The position numbers were made by a program, and so were the translations under genes. A DNA stretch of 64,000 bases, taken from positions 711,859 to 775,858 of the forward strand of contig JXTC01000089.1 of the NCBI GenBank assembly GCA_002914845.1. Direction: 5' to 3'. The notes beneath the pieces were generated by a model that saw nothing but the letters and a program-made list of their open reading frames with translations, was not told where the DNA came from and ran no database searches. The DNA is from Trema orientale (Eukaryota > Streptophyta > Magnoliopsida > Rosales > Cannabaceae). Positions 10,451 to 23,900 of this stretch are shown here, in pieces. Every line of letters starts with the position of its first letter. Within the stretch, counting starts at the first letter, position 1.

Positions 10451-13400
10451 CTAGGCTAGAGAGCACACTTTATCTGAAAACAGAGTTAAAAGGTCAGTTT
10501 TGTCAAGCAAAACTCGCCATTCTAGCCCATCCAACGTTAAACATTTGTCAGAATGCAATATGTTTTTCAAAAGACTAATTCATGTCAACGCAAAATTGCA
10601 ATGCCTGCATGGGCATATTCGACATCAACTCGAAAAAGAGAAACCATATCCAGGCCCAAAACTTTGAAGAAGACAAAAGTGAGTCGAGCAGCCACAAATT
10701 TTACCAACCTGCAAAGACGAAGTGAATTTACCTTGTCTAATGCTACTACAGCAAAAACGATTATCATCTATATATGTTGCTTGGAGACCCATCATCCATG
10801 AACCTATTGATATATCATCATGAGCATAAGTCTTTAAGGAAGCGCTGCATACACAAAGGGAGGAAATGAATTGTGAGATTGAGACTTGGCAACTGCACAT
10901 TGGTTCAAAATATGTGGTCAGCATTTACATTCTATTACAGCTGATATGACCAAATAATGCAATCAAATATTTGCATCTATTGACTTTTGGTGCAATCTAT
11001 TGAAGTTTAAAAGTCCATTACAATTGTAATAGATAGATACAATGTCCATATATTTCACACGGTATGCCTGTTTATAAACAGTAAAACTGCTTTTCCCCGC
11101 GGCCCTGCCAAGCGGCTGACAACTAACCTGTTTACGTAGACATACTGAGCCAAATTCTTCGAGAGAATCAAAAGCGAACCAGATGCATGCCGGAAGTACC
11201 TGAGGAGGAAAAACTTTAGGAAAACCCTTTGCAATAGATGCAAGTACAATGATACGCACAGATTATAAATGCGCACAACATTAGACAGAATGCATATATA
11301 GTTCAGAAGTGTTTTGAAACAAAATATAAACATCACTTACGATTTCTCATCGCCAAATTTCCACCATTCGGGTTCATACCAAGGCTTACCCCTAAAATAA
11401 AAATCAATTAAACATCAAAAGCTAAATTCTGACAACCTTCAGATTAAGTGCAAATGCAATAGTAATAAACAATTGTGGAGAAAATTAAGGAACAAGGAAG
11501 CATGAAATCTAGATAAGCTAAAGTGGGAAATAACAGGATGTGTGTGACACAAATAATGAAGATGAATGGTGAATTTATAAGATTTCTTTTTCTTTTCTAT
11601 TTTTTTTTTTAGCTAAAAAAGAAGGCAAAAACAAATTTGTACATGCAAAGAGACAGGAAACTTTTGTCAAGTTTTGACTCCTATCCAGTAATCAGAGAGC
11701 ATGTTAGAATATATTATCTCAATCTAACAAACACTCCATGTATTACCACTAAGTATACAGGTGGACAATAATTCCTTGGTGAGGGCATGATCACGACATA
11801 CTTACTAGCACAATGGAAGCAGAAATGGAATCACAATAAAGTAAAGCAAATGTACAATGTAAGACATACTCTTCAGCTACAACATCTCCTGACTTCATGC
11901 AGCCAATATAAGAACTATTTTGACCACGGCGATGTTCAAGAAGTCCAATCAGCCCCTCTGTTAGGTAAAGAAAAGTTGCTAAATAATACAGACACAAAGT
12001 TTTGATCTATAAAGCAGGCCCAAATTGTAATATATTTCGAAAGAGTGAAGAATATAGAAGCTCAACCAAGATCAAGGTCAATGTTGTCATCAACTTTAAT
12101 ATAGAATTCCGCATTCCAATTTTGAACAGCTGTGCTGAAGAAGAACTTTGCTTTCTTGGGCAACTCTTCTTGAGCTTCCTCATGACCTTCCTGATATCAA
12201 GAAAACATATTGAAAATCTGTAAATCGTCCGGTTTAAACTCAGTAACTCAGTTATTAAAAGACTACCTACTTCAAGTTGAATGGAGAATATTTTCACTTT
12301 TGAAATGATAAAGAATTCTATTCTGCTTTAGTTAATTGGTAGATTACACATTATCATAATATTCATATAGAATCTCTTTTTTTCCTTTTGTCAAGTAATA
12401 CACTTACTTCTTTTTAATGGTTTTACAAAGCTGTAATAGAATCCATTATTAATTCTAGAACATTCAGGTCAATATATTTCAAACACTACCTTGAGGAGCA
12501 ATTAAGAATAAAATCTACATTACAAAACTATGTCTATATCTATACACATGCAAATACATGCTCTTATGACTAGAGAACGAATAGAAGCTGTGTTGTAGTA
12601 ACAACTGAAATTATAATGCTTACAAGAATAAAAAAATCTTTTGTTGAACGATTTTCCTCATCAATATTGCGATCTAAGCTATCACCCCGGTTAGCACTGT
12701 CATTTTCCAAAAAAAAAATACAAGAAGAATTTTTGCCATTAATATTATCCTACCATTAATAATGTTCAAGAAACAAAAGCACAAATTAAATAAATAGGAA
12801 AGGCAGAGCATTCAGTCTAATAATAATAAAGATTCAAGTTTGAGAAAAACCTCCGGCCGATAACAAATCGTATGACTACTCCTCTTTCTTCAAGTTTTTT
12901 CAAAGCATCTCCTGCAAAAGCCAAAAAAGTGCACTTATATGTATTAGTTATTAAGGGAAAGACATACCCCTGAAGTGCACGCATTCTAACTTACAATATG
13001 ACATTCAACCCTCAAGTACAATTTTACAAATAATATCTTCCCAAATATACTTTAAACATTTGAAATTAATTAAATTTCAAATGAGCAATGCTATGGGCAC
13101 CAGCGGTGCTTAATACCACAACGGCGTGTCTGTCTGTTCCTGGATGATTCTAATTAATAAATTAGGGGCCCCACCTGAATTATAATTATGATTAGCCAGT
13201 GACAAACTGACACATCGTGTGGTGTTGGGCACCATAACAATAGCATTATTCATGTCAAATTAGATTCTTTAGAACAGATTTTCTGCATCTTTTGCAGTAA
13301 GAAATCCCAACCAACCTCTAGGCATCCAAGATCCTCTAAACACATTTCTCTTCAATCGACTACCAAATCCAGTATAAACACCTATAACAGCTAAAATTTG

Positions 13401-14713
13401 GGAAGAAGAAGATCCACTTCCTTGCAAATGGTTCTTCAGGTACCCTTGACTCTTTGCCAACGTCAGATCCATCTCAGCTTCCACAATCCTCCTCTCCAGA
13501 TCTCTAAATACCAATACAATCAATGCACGTAAAAAGACAACTCCAAAGACGATAAACCATTGGACGAGAAGAAAAACTAGGAACTTACTTGCACCCTAGA
13601 ACCGCTAACTTATCTTCAACTGAAAGAATCTTGGGTCTCTACCAACAAGAACAAATGAACATCATTAACAAACACATGTATATTGAAGACAAAGAAGACT
13701 GACCATTCATTCAATTTAGTTGATGGGTCACTAAAACCAATAAAAAATATATATCTAACACACTTATGCTTCTCTTCAACTCTTAGTTAAAATCGTTCTA
13801 TTTTTTCTTTTTCATACATTTATTTTACAAAAGAAATTCACTTCAACAAATTCTAATAAATTAATCACAAAACAGATTTAAATGTACATAAATATCTATA
13901 TAGGTATATATAAAGGTATCATTTTGGGCGATGAAAATTTTTCTTTCAGATTTTTTTATATTAAAAAATAAGATAGAGAAATACATTAATTTTTTCATAT
14001 ATTTCATTATAGCCAGATCATTATCTGCTAAAGAAAATACCTACGCATAGATAAAAAAAAAAAAAAAAACGATTGGCAACCATATATATGTATATATGTA
14101 TAAATCCAAAGTAAACAAACCTGGCCTGCATTTTTCTTAAGAAGACCAGCTAGTAAAGTTCTGTTTTCGGCATCCTGCCACAACCTGCCAACCAAAAAGA
14201 AAAATCATAAATTTTAGGTTAAATTGCATCAAATTAGAACACCCGTGGATCTAAGTCCAGAAGGAAAGAACTTGGAAGAACAAAATGAATGGCATTAAAT
14301 TTCCTGAAGCCATACACGTGAAATTGATGAAAATTAATGTTACATCAAAATAGAATAAAAACAATTTTGAGACGATTTCATAGCCAAAAAAAAATAATTA
14401 ATTAATTAATTAAAACAAACGAAGGAAGTGAGAAGTAGGGAAATTTTCCAAATCCCCCATTTCTCTAATTGAACGAGACACAGAGATAGTAAAATTCAAC
14501 AATCCAGAGTCGTACATTTTCTTTTCTCGGGAGCCAAACAGGTAATTAAGGGAGAAAAACAATGGGGAGGAGAAGAGGATCGGACCTGCCAGCGACATAG
14601 AGCCAAGCCATACAAGAAAATAAGGCCATAAGGAGCGAAGGCTTCGATGTCTGAAGAGGCTTTGACCTCCATCGTCTCTCCGATGATTTCGTCGTCGTTG
14701 GCAAGCTCTCCAT
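10451..14713 (-). CDS. HPGT: Hydroxyproline O-galactosyltransferase (GT31, HPGT type)
   Basis: Adds the first galactose to hydroxyproline of arabinogalactan proteins in the Golgi/ER. Twelve exons in gene order: 14586-14713, 14121-14184, 13589-13638, 13316-13503, 12851-12911, 12624-12696, 12067-12190, 11870-11957, 11341-11391, 11128-11199, 10732-10844, 10451-10473. They join in frame to 344 residues, the usual family length. After a basic N-terminus, residues of about 21-40 ([20 protein letters not shown]) form the type II membrane anchor. A stem with [18 protein letters not shown] follows. The GT31 core shows [38 protein letters not shown] (the acidic metal-binding motif), [10 protein letters not shown] and [20 protein letters not shown], ending CCSSIRQDKVCSLA. 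Which of the HPGT1-3 clades it belongs to cannot be decided here; gene order points to the HPGT2/HPGT3 pair. Two introns contain MITEs. Confidence 0.95.
13085..13252 (+). mobile_element. Small MITE in HPGT intron 4
   Basis: The segment begins with 'gagcaatgctatgggcacca', has 'attctaattaataaatta' and 'attataattatgattagcca' in the middle, and ends 'gtgttgggcacc'. A diverged copy in the opposite orientation lies at about 55648-55822. The ends are imperfect inverted repeats around GGCACC / GGTGC. Non-coding; the superfamily is not identified. Confidence 0.6.
13900..14081 (-). mobile_element. Diverged copy of the GGTTGCCAATCC TIR element in HPGT intron 2
   Basis: It matches copy B of the 4.1-4.6 kb cluster: 'aaggtatcattttgggcgatgaaaattt', 'aagatagagaaata', then 'atacctacgcatagataaaaa' and the terminal GATTGGCAACC, followed by TA repeats. 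The outer left end is degraded. Insertion into an intron leaves the splice sites intact. Confidence 0.65.
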
Positions 14714-15847
14714 CTCAAACCGTAGCACTCTCCCAGCAACAAGAGAGAGAAAAGAGAAGAGAAGAGAGAGCCAAAAAAAGCGATATATATAAAACCAGAG
14801 AAATTACTATATAAGCGAGTAAGCAACTGGAAACGAATTAGGCAGTAACGCATGAAACTTCAAGACTGATGATATGTTGTTCGGAATCAGAGGTAAAGTA
14901 CCCGTGTCGTGTCGTCGTTCAAGAAAAACAAAACCCAAAAAAAAAAAAAAAGGTGTGGACTTCGAAGGGCCCAGCCCATTTAGAAATGTAAAGTTTGGGC
15001 CTTCATTGAATCCCTCGGGTTAGCCCATCCGTCACATCTCGCCTCTCGACACGAGTTACCCAGCTGCTTGACAGTTACCAATGACAAAAGGTTGAGTGTC
15101 GTATATGAATAATTTTATGTTTGAAATGAAAAGAGAAATGAAATAAACTTACAAATATTACCAAAGCATTAGCAAGAACCTTTCAAATCATGTGCCATAT
15201 AATTAGACTGAGTAGCAGTTTTGGAAGATGGTATTAGATTTATTAGTAGTTTTTATTTAGTTATAAATCTAGTACTTTAGAACCGCTATCAATGAAAGAA
15301 TCCCTTCAATCCTTCATTCTTTTTTTTTTTCTTGTTCTCATTTTTTTTTTTTTTCCTTTTGGTTACGAGGAAAGGTTGGAGGTACATTCTAACTTGTTCG
15401 CCCGTCAATTTACGAGGCATGTGAGAGAACCTTCATGTCCTAATCCTTGTGACAAATGAAATAATAAAGTAAGAAAAAATAATAAACTGCTTGAGCTATG
15501 AAGTTTCACTAAGATGAGATTATTTAGGAATACTTACTTTATGGGGAAAAAGGTATGAAACTAATAATAACATGATCAGATTTCTACTAAAATTCATGCC
15601 AAACACAGTCAAGCAAGGCAACCACTGCAGCGTCAGAGCTAATTCCAGAAAGGAAATAAGAATAATGTATTGTCGACAGCATAACATTTTGAAAGAAAAA
15701 TTTTCATTTGTGGAGTTTCTATTAAAAGCCTCTGTCCATGATGTTTAAGATACAGAACTTTCGCGGCTTGGCTCCTGCTCATGGTGAAAACAAGGCCCTT
15801 GGTCAGCAGAGGTTGGTTGGCTCACGCTTGTCAAAACTTTTTGCTCC
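14714..15847. other. HPGT promoter side and EMC7 3' side
   Basis: The first 150 bases are CT/GA-rich 5' UTR and promoter of HPGT (on the minus strand). The remainder is AT-rich and holds the EMC7 3' UTR just below 15848. No extra gene or clear repeat was recognised. Confidence 0.5.
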
Positions 15848-18347
15848 CTAGTTGCTTCTACCAGACCCAGGTAACAAGTTAGCCAGAGATGGAACCCCTT
15901 GGCTTCTCATTTCTTCTTGTGCTCGTCTCATTTCTTCAGGATCTGTTGTTAACACATTAATAACATTTTCATATGATCAGTGAGAGAACATGAACTATAA
16001 AAAAAAAACTATTTGTGGCAAATGAAAAACATCAGCTGTGGTTCAAAACAATAGACAGTATTACAATCTTAATCATAATATAAGATAATTAGTATGACCA
16101 TATGATGTACATTTAATTCTACTACAACGTATATACGTATGAACAACATCAAAAGTTTCATAGCAGGAGCTCATTCAACAAAAGATTGAATATGCATCTA
16201 GTTCCACAAAATGGAGAACCCAGAAACAAAATGAATAGTGCAGAATACTATACACGAAGTATAGGGGACTTACCCATGTTCTCGACTAATTTGGGCATTA
16301 GAAATACGACAATCACCATAAATCCAATCATCAGACCCATTGGGCTTTTCACAAGAGACATTATGGAGAACGGTTCCCTTATCTGAAATCGCAAAAGATC
16401 CAGTGATATTAAAAAAATAAGGATACAGAAACAGTAAAGAAAAATAGCAGTATCGAAAAGTTCATCCAAGCCAACCTCATAATACTGTTCTTCTTTCAGG
16501 GGCTCTAAAACAAACTCCTGTAGTCCCCTCCTAGTCTCTGTCAGTGCAGCCTGAACCTTGCCTGGGTTTCTAGCACTAACATCAACTCGGACCTAAAATT
16601 TTTTATAGAAGACACATGAGGAGATCAGAATTGCAGAAATGATTCTTTTAAGGTCTAAAAAAAAACGTTGGTTTGTGGATTGATAAATCCCACCGGAGAA
16701 AAGAAATATCCTATTGCCGCCACTTCAATAAGATGAGTACCTGCTGGCACATTATGGCTTAAAGCACACATGTCAAGGATAAAACCATGCTACAAATGCA
16801 CAACCACCATTTTCATTCTTAAAAAAAAAAATAATCTAGATGACTTAAAAAAGTCAAAAACTCATGAAAATTTGAAAGCTGAGAAATTTGAGTCATAGCG
16901 TAGAGGACGCAGAGAAGTTTAAACAGAAGTATGCAAAACAAGAGTAGTAGGATACAACGAAAAAAATCCATCAGGCCTCAGAAAGGTAACTCTTTGGCCA
17001 CCATTGAGTATAACTTTGATGTTTGATATTTTTCCAGGAAGACCAAATCCTTTAGCCGGAAAATCTGCCAAAATAAAGTCATCAGTAATGTACATGAGCC
17101 AAAGGTCAAGGAAAACTCAACTATAGAAAGAAGGTGTACGGTAAGGGGGAGAACACAAGAAGAATGCAACTGCAAACGACTATTTATTGAGGCAAAAATA
17201 GTACATTTCTCGTTTCCGTAATAATTATGATCTCCTACTGAATAATGATGCCATCTCCATTAAAATTCAACGTCTAAGATACCTCAAGCATGGATTCTAA
17301 CTTTCAATCATGCGTCTCTTATCTCATTCACTTTTACCCCAAATAAAATTTCTTCATTAAATAAACTACTAATTTCTCAGCACTCACCCTTCTTTATGCA
17401 AAACACCACTAAAGAAATACTAGAAACCGGTCCAAGAGCTGGCAACCAGATGTCAATCTAGACAAAACCCATAAATTGCAACAACTACATATTCAAACAA
17501 CGAACCTTTCATCCACAATACGAGATGATCTAAAGCAACTACCCTTTCACCATTGTTCCTGTAAGACATAAGAGCTCACGAGTCATGACTAACGAAGTCT
17601 CAGAAGCATGTCGAACTAGATCCGCCGCATCCATTTTATTGCATTAAGGAATTTCACAATATCCATCCCTAAGAAACTTTCGTAAAAAATAATTACGTAA
17701 CCTTAACCTAATAACAACCTAGCATTCCACACTGCAAGTCAAATCTACGAGTTCAAGAGCCCCTGAAAGTAGAGGGACAGTGAGCGACAGAGTATAATTA
17801 AACCCAAATACAGACAATTTGGACAAACCCTAACGAAGCTTGACATATATCTGATCTTCCAAATTAGTTACAACGTAGTAGAGAAAAGTATCACCAAATA
17901 AACCAATACAAAAGACCAGATTTCATATTGACTGAATCAGTAACCTAATCAAGTTCAATCAGTAACTTGAATACATATATATATATATATAAATTAATAT
18001 ACGTATAAAAACTATAGGACGATAACTTCAATTGGAAAATTACATACTTGGGATCTTAACTCGACCATGAATGGGGTAACCTTCACCGGACCTGCAAATA
18101 TTAATGAATTAAGAAAATAAATAAATCGAACAAAACCAAATTTACTAGAAAAGCCGGTTAATCATTGTTCCTTCCACTGTTCGGTCACTAAGAAAAGTGA
18201 GGAGAAAATTGGAAAAAAGGCGGTTGCAAAATAGAATAGAAACTGAAAGTCGTACCCAATAGAAGCCGCGAGAGACGAAGAGATGAGTGTGAGGCACAAG
18301 CACAACTGTACGAGAATGACCGATTTGGATCTCGTGCTCGGCGCCAT
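15848..18347 (-). CDS. EMC7: ER membrane protein complex subunit 7
   Basis: Subunit of the ER membrane complex that inserts membrane proteins. Seven exons in gene order: 18256-18347, 18048-18091, 16956-17064, 16694-16757, 16476-16592, 16274-16382, 15848-15942, all GT-AG, give 209 residues. A signal peptide (VILVQLCLCLTLISSSLAAS) is followed by the lumenal beta-sandwich (DUF2012, carbohydrate-binding-like fold): GYPIHGRVKIPNFPAKGFG, VILNGGQRVTFLRPDGFF, NVPAGTHLIEVAAIGYFF and FVLEPLKEEQYYE. One transmembrane helix (SPMGLMIGFMVIVVFLMP) precedes the cytosolic tail with MDPEEMRRAQEEMRSQG and LANLLPGSGRSN, typical for plant EMC7. All key segments are present and nothing looks broken. It lies between HPGT and the EamA transporter on the same strand, an order I recall from Arabidopsis. 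Confidence 0.95.
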
Positions 18348-18754
18348 CGTCACGGTGAAGTTCTGCAAGAATTTTGGGGATACTGGGGAGAAATTTTCTT
18401 CTCGTTTCCTCCGTTCTTTGAAGGTATTTTTTTCACGTGTGATCTGGTGTTACTCGGTTGAGAGGATTATCCTGGAGCCGCGAAATCCAGACCGTTTCTC
18501 CAATGTGACCCCTCTTTTTTTTCTTTTTCCTCCTTCCTGAACCTCCGGCAGTTGATGGTGAATATGGTGAATTTTGCTCCTTTTATTAGGATTAACTTTA
18601 AAAAATAAAAGAAATAACAAAATACCATGAAGAATTGACACTTTGCAGAATAATCCTCAATTTTTGACTTATGCAACAATATTCCTCTATGTTTAAAATT
18701 TTTAATTGTCTATCTTCGTATGCAAAATAGGTAATTTGGGCTATTTTTTTTAAA
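18348..18754. other. EMC7 promoter region
   Basis: The first 200 bases upstream of the EMC7 start are less AT-rich than the rest and must include the 5' UTR. No reliable TATA box was picked out. Confidence 0.4.
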
Positions 18755-19107
18755 GGATAACTGCAAAAAAATACCATGAAATTTAGATGTTCTGCAATTT
18801 AAATCCTGAAATTTAGACTCTGCAAAATAATATCCTGAAGTTAAGAATTTCTGAAAATTAATACCCTGGAGAGATTTTTTGACTAATTTTAGGAACGAAA
18901 AAATAATAATATCCTCAATTAAAACTAGATTAATCCATATTATTCATCTTAATTTTAAGAATTTTATTGTATTTTATCAGTTAAAAATCAACACAGGGTA
19001 TTAATTTTCAGAAATTCGTAATCTCGAGGTATTATTTTGCAGAATCCAAACTTCAGGGTTTAAATTGCAGAATATCCAAACATGAGGGTATTTTTTTACA
19101 ATTATCC
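18755..19107. mobile_element. Fold-back element with arms of about 115 bp
   Basis: The left arm (GGATAACTGCAAAAAAATAC, then 'tctgcaatttaaatcctgaa', 'tctgcaaaataatatcctga', 'ctgaaaattaataccctg') is the reverse complement of the right arm ('cagggtattaattttcag', 'attattttgcagaatcc', 'gtttaaattgcagaatatc', ending 'acaattatcc'). It is a 353-bp palindromic element without coding capacity. Its ends resemble those of the fold-back at 56093. Confidence 0.75.
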
Positions 19108-20983
19108 CTTTTTTTAAAATGTAACTTGAGCTATTTTTTTTTTTTTAAAGTTGCTTTTAATATATTTTAAGATGGTCCTCCAACTTAAAACTCTAAAATA
19201 GTGCAACTTTTACACCAAAATAGTGTAACTTTCATGTTATATTTTTTTTTCCATCTCCAACTCACTACACAAAAAAAAAAAAAAAATCTATATATCTTTT
19301 ACACCAAATCTCCTTTTTATTTAATTAATATCTATAAATATTTTATTTATACAGTTACTTCGCTAATATATTAATATAAGACATATTAATTTAATGATAT
19401 ATTAAGAAATAATATAATTACGAAATTACAAAAATAATAATATAATATAAATTATGAAATTATAAATTACATTTAATTAACTAAAATTATTTTATTTATT
19501 ATACTATACTTGAACACATTATACTTAAGAAAACTCCTAAAAACTTACATGAAATATAAAAATAACAACACAAAATAAAACTTCATATTGATCAATATTT
19601 AAATCTTGAAATCTATATTTATCCCATAAATGATCAGTTTATGCACTTTTAAGTGCAATATGAGCCTCTTAATCCTTAGTTTGTCTATATTGCGAAAGAA
19701 AGTGTTCAAATCAAGTATTTTTTTAACTTATATTGTTTTTTATTTTTATTTTTCTTGTGCTTTTTAACTCTATGTATTTGCAATCTGTTATTCATCAATT
19801 TTATACTAATTTATTTTATTATTATAAAAGTTATTTTTCGTTAAATTTAAATGAATATTCATTATTTTACTAATTTTTAACTACTATATAAGAAAATTAT
19901 TAAATTAATTAATCATTTACCTTAATTGATTTATTAATTAATATAAAACAATTTACATTAAACAAAATATTTAATATTCAAATATAAACAAGGATATATT
20001 TGGAAATGATCAATGAGATAGGAGCATTATTCATTGCTCAAAATCAATGTTTGGATCAAATAGGGTATGTATTTGTCAAAAACTTAAAATATAAAAGCTA
20101 ATGTTGATAATAACCATAATGCACGGCTAAATTGAGCAGAAGTTCAAAATACAAGGTATAATTAGGTAATTATCCCAATTTTTATTAACCCAAACATTCC
20201 AAACAAGTAGTCTTAGACCAAGTGACAGACTCAGATTGGGGAATTGTTTTGTACTAGGAGCCGTTTAATTTAATTTCTTAACGTCCAACTTTTGAACTTG
20301 CATTACAATATGTTTGCTCAAAGAAGTCTTGAATGCTTGCAGTTGCATAATAATTCTTTCATGATCTTAATACTTTCTTATTTTAGGTAAACTTTAAGGT
20401 AGTCATTAAGTACTAATTGATCAAAATATTTTATATATATATATATATAACTGTTTTTGGCAACAATAATTTCCAAAAAATGAAAAAAAAAAAACATAGA
20501 TAAATAAATAAACCACACACTAGAGCAGAACAAAAAAGGGTCTGGTGATGACCCCGTGAATCAAATTGAACTTTATCCGTATCAAATATCAATCAATTGG
20601 AACATATTTTTGTATACACCGAAAAACCCTGAACAAATGAAAGGAAAAAAAAAAAAAAAAAGAAAGGATTTTCAATTTACCTAATAAAAAAATTATAAAA
20701 AAAAAAGACGAATTTATTACATGACGGGCTCAACACTCATACCAGACATTGACAAGAAGACAAACCTAAGCCTAGGTTGTTTCCTTCACACAATCTAGAA
20801 CCATATCAAATTCATCTTCTTTCTTTTCCTTTGAACAGATGCCAATGCTCCATAATGAAGAAGTTTCTTTAACAATGAGATTTCAACAAGAAATTTGGTA
20901 TCTGATCAGAATGGCAGATAGAGAATGGCCCCACAAAAGAATCAACGTTGCCATACTAGTCCATTGAAATTTTTAACAAAATG
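19108..20983. other. AT-rich spacer between EMC7 promoter and transporter 3' end
   Basis: Very AT-rich DNA without coding signal. At about 20040-20180 there is one arm of the 'aatgttgataataacca...caaaatacaaggtataatta' repeat that is complete at 56093-56447. The transporter 3' UTR should lie just below 20984. Confidence 0.45.
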
Positions 20984-23900
20984 CTATAGGCCCAACTTCT
21001 TCGAGAACCAATCGGAAAGATTGGCTATTACAAATCCAGCAAATACCTGAAAAATAATACCACAAAAAGGGACACGTACAAAAACAGTTCATACTTGGCA
21101 ACTGGCCACTGAATTCGAATTCGAATTAGAAGTTAGAATCATATTTTTTTGCAAACCGTACCTGAGCTGAGCCAAGAATGTAAACTGCTGAATAATGACG
21201 GCCATGGATCATCATGTCAGCCACCATAGCGAGAGGGATGGTGAGTGACATGCCCAGGGTGGCCACAAGCGGAGTTGTCCACACCACACACAGTGCCCTG
21301 TGTGGAATGGTAGAAGTTTTAGAAAACAAAGGAGAGAAGTTAAGAGCACATCATGAATCATGGGATCGAAGAGAAGATATAGATGACGTACCAAAAGTAG
21401 TCAGAGACTACACTTCCAACAAAGCCATTGGCAAGAACAACTTCGTCCATTTTGAGAGAGTGAGGAATTGTAAACTTTGGTTCGATTCCCAAGGCCATCA
21501 ATGGCCAAACTGAATAAAACATAAAAACGTGTTTCTCAGTTAAGCAAGCAGGGTTGCATGATTCTTTCATATAGATAAAGCTCAATCTGCAGGGCAAGTG
21601 GGAGAGGTTGGTATAGGGCATTCAGAATTACAGGTATGCGTCCCAAAAATTTAAACACCAGAATTTAATAGCAAGCAAGAGATGCTTCTAGAAGCCAAAG
21701 TAAAGCGGGATAAAAAATTGGGAGATGGTAAATGACGGTATGAAGAAACCTCGTCCTGACCTTCAGTGTGACGAGGTACAAGCCTTACTATTCTACGACA
21801 CTTACCAAGCCACCATAGTGCTACAAGGGTAAACAATCCGATATATCCAAACAACTTTTCAACATCAGCCTTTTCTCCTTCTTCACCAGAAAACTTTTTC
21901 AGAAGCACTGCAATGTTAACCACAAAATAGATTCCCACATGGGAACATAACCTTTTCTGTCCAAATAATTTAAGAAATTTACTTTAAAAAAAGAAAAAAG
22001 AAAAGAAAAGAAAGAAGGGACTTGAATAAAATTTGCCAACCTGTAAATAGACCATATGACATAGCTGAGAGAAGGCCAAAAAGATCTCCAACAAGAGAGC
22101 GTTGCCCATTGCTGAGCACATATATATCAACCATCAAAGTTAATCCTACTGAAAAATGTCGTGTGTAAAAACATAACATATATGCAAGAATTTAAAAAAT
22201 ACAAGAAAATACTGATAGAAATTTGGACATGAAAGGAAATTGGCTTATAGAAATTTGGACATGAAAGGAAATTGGCTTTCTATTGAAATTCATCCCATAT
22301 CACATTCCTTATGGATCTCTCACTTTCAGATTGAAGATAACATCTATTTTAAATATGCAGAGGTTCTAGTTCAGTCCTATTTAAATCCACAAAAATATGC
22401 ACCTCAACCACACTCCTAAAGGGTGCCTGCCAATTTGCAAAGTAGAACTAATTTGAAAATTCAGTAAATAACAAATCCTGCATTCATTCAATTTTTAGAT
22501 TGTCTATAATTGCCTCATCAGGATACATCTGTAAGCAGATCGATCCAAATCTATGAACTAAAACCACTCAAAGATGCATACTACCAACATAAATTAGCAA
22601 ATTTAGCAAAACACTGCTTCCATCCGAGATGGCACCGAAAAAAATGCTCAAGCTTCCAGTCAAACCTATATAAATACTGCACAATGGACATGTATTGTAT
22701 GCTCCAATTCTATGAGGAAGTTAGAACTTACGCAGAAGATCCTAAGTCTGAATCATCAGCAGCCCAAGTTTTTCCCATAGTTGTCATTACAACACCAGCC
22801 ATGCTAACAAAAACAGCAACGACTTTGGCTACATTCAGAGAATCTTGACCAAGAAATGCTCCAATGAAAAGTGTAAAGAGTCCTGAAGTAGAGGATAATA
22901 CTGTTGTACTTGCAACACTTGTACGTGCAAGTGCAGCATTTGACAAGTACTGCAACCAAAAAAGTAATCATTTCAACAAAAAGTTCCCATAAAAGATTTT
23001 AATTTGATATCAAAATATTTTTAGAGCTTCTAATAATGTTGCAGAGGCCAGGCACTCCAAATATAGACCTGTTCATTCCAAAATAATTCAATACCACTGC
23101 GTCAAAGCATGTATACTGGGTTTTTATATGCCTGGAAAACTATTCTTTCAAGCATGCAGAAAATTACTGAATGCAAAAGCTTTCGGTATAATAGGAGGAT
23201 TGACTGGTTTCAGAAGAGTAGCCTTGGAAAGTTCCTTACTTCTGTAATAAACCAAATAGGTGCTATGTAGAATCCATAGACAGCAACTTCCCTTGTTGTA
23301 AGCTTCCTATCTTGTTTCAGAACATGTAAATCATCTTTGTGTCTAGAAACCAAAGGTCTTCCTTCTGCATGAGGTGAAAGATCTGCTTCACTATCTTTTC
23401 TAGTTAATGTGCCCTGAAGTTCCAATTCATAGTTTTTCAGCCCTCCAATATACTTTATAGGAGAACTAAATCCAGAAGAAAATTCATCCATGCTTTCTGT
23501 ATTTTTTCCACCTTTTGAAGAGCGACGTTTTAGTAAACTACACAACCAATCCTTAATGAATGCTAATGGGAGATAAACTACCATAAGAGAAGCTCCAAGG
23601 TATGTTACCGCGAATGGCTGCTTATAGTCCGTAAATATGTCCTATACAAACAACATAATGGCCAGTTAAAACCTTGACATAATCTATTACTTCGAACAAT
23701 GTAATATAAATTGCCAATGAGAGTCTTAAAACATAATAAATTAGGTGAATGTAAGCAAAAATGTCTTCAAGAAACTCTACACGATCTTTTAATAAAAAGG
23801 CCCTTAGGTTTCAAAGAAACAGATTATTCGCAAATAGTAATTACTCATTAGTCTCCCATGTAACAAGGTGAGATTATTCATTAGTCCATGTTCACAGCTT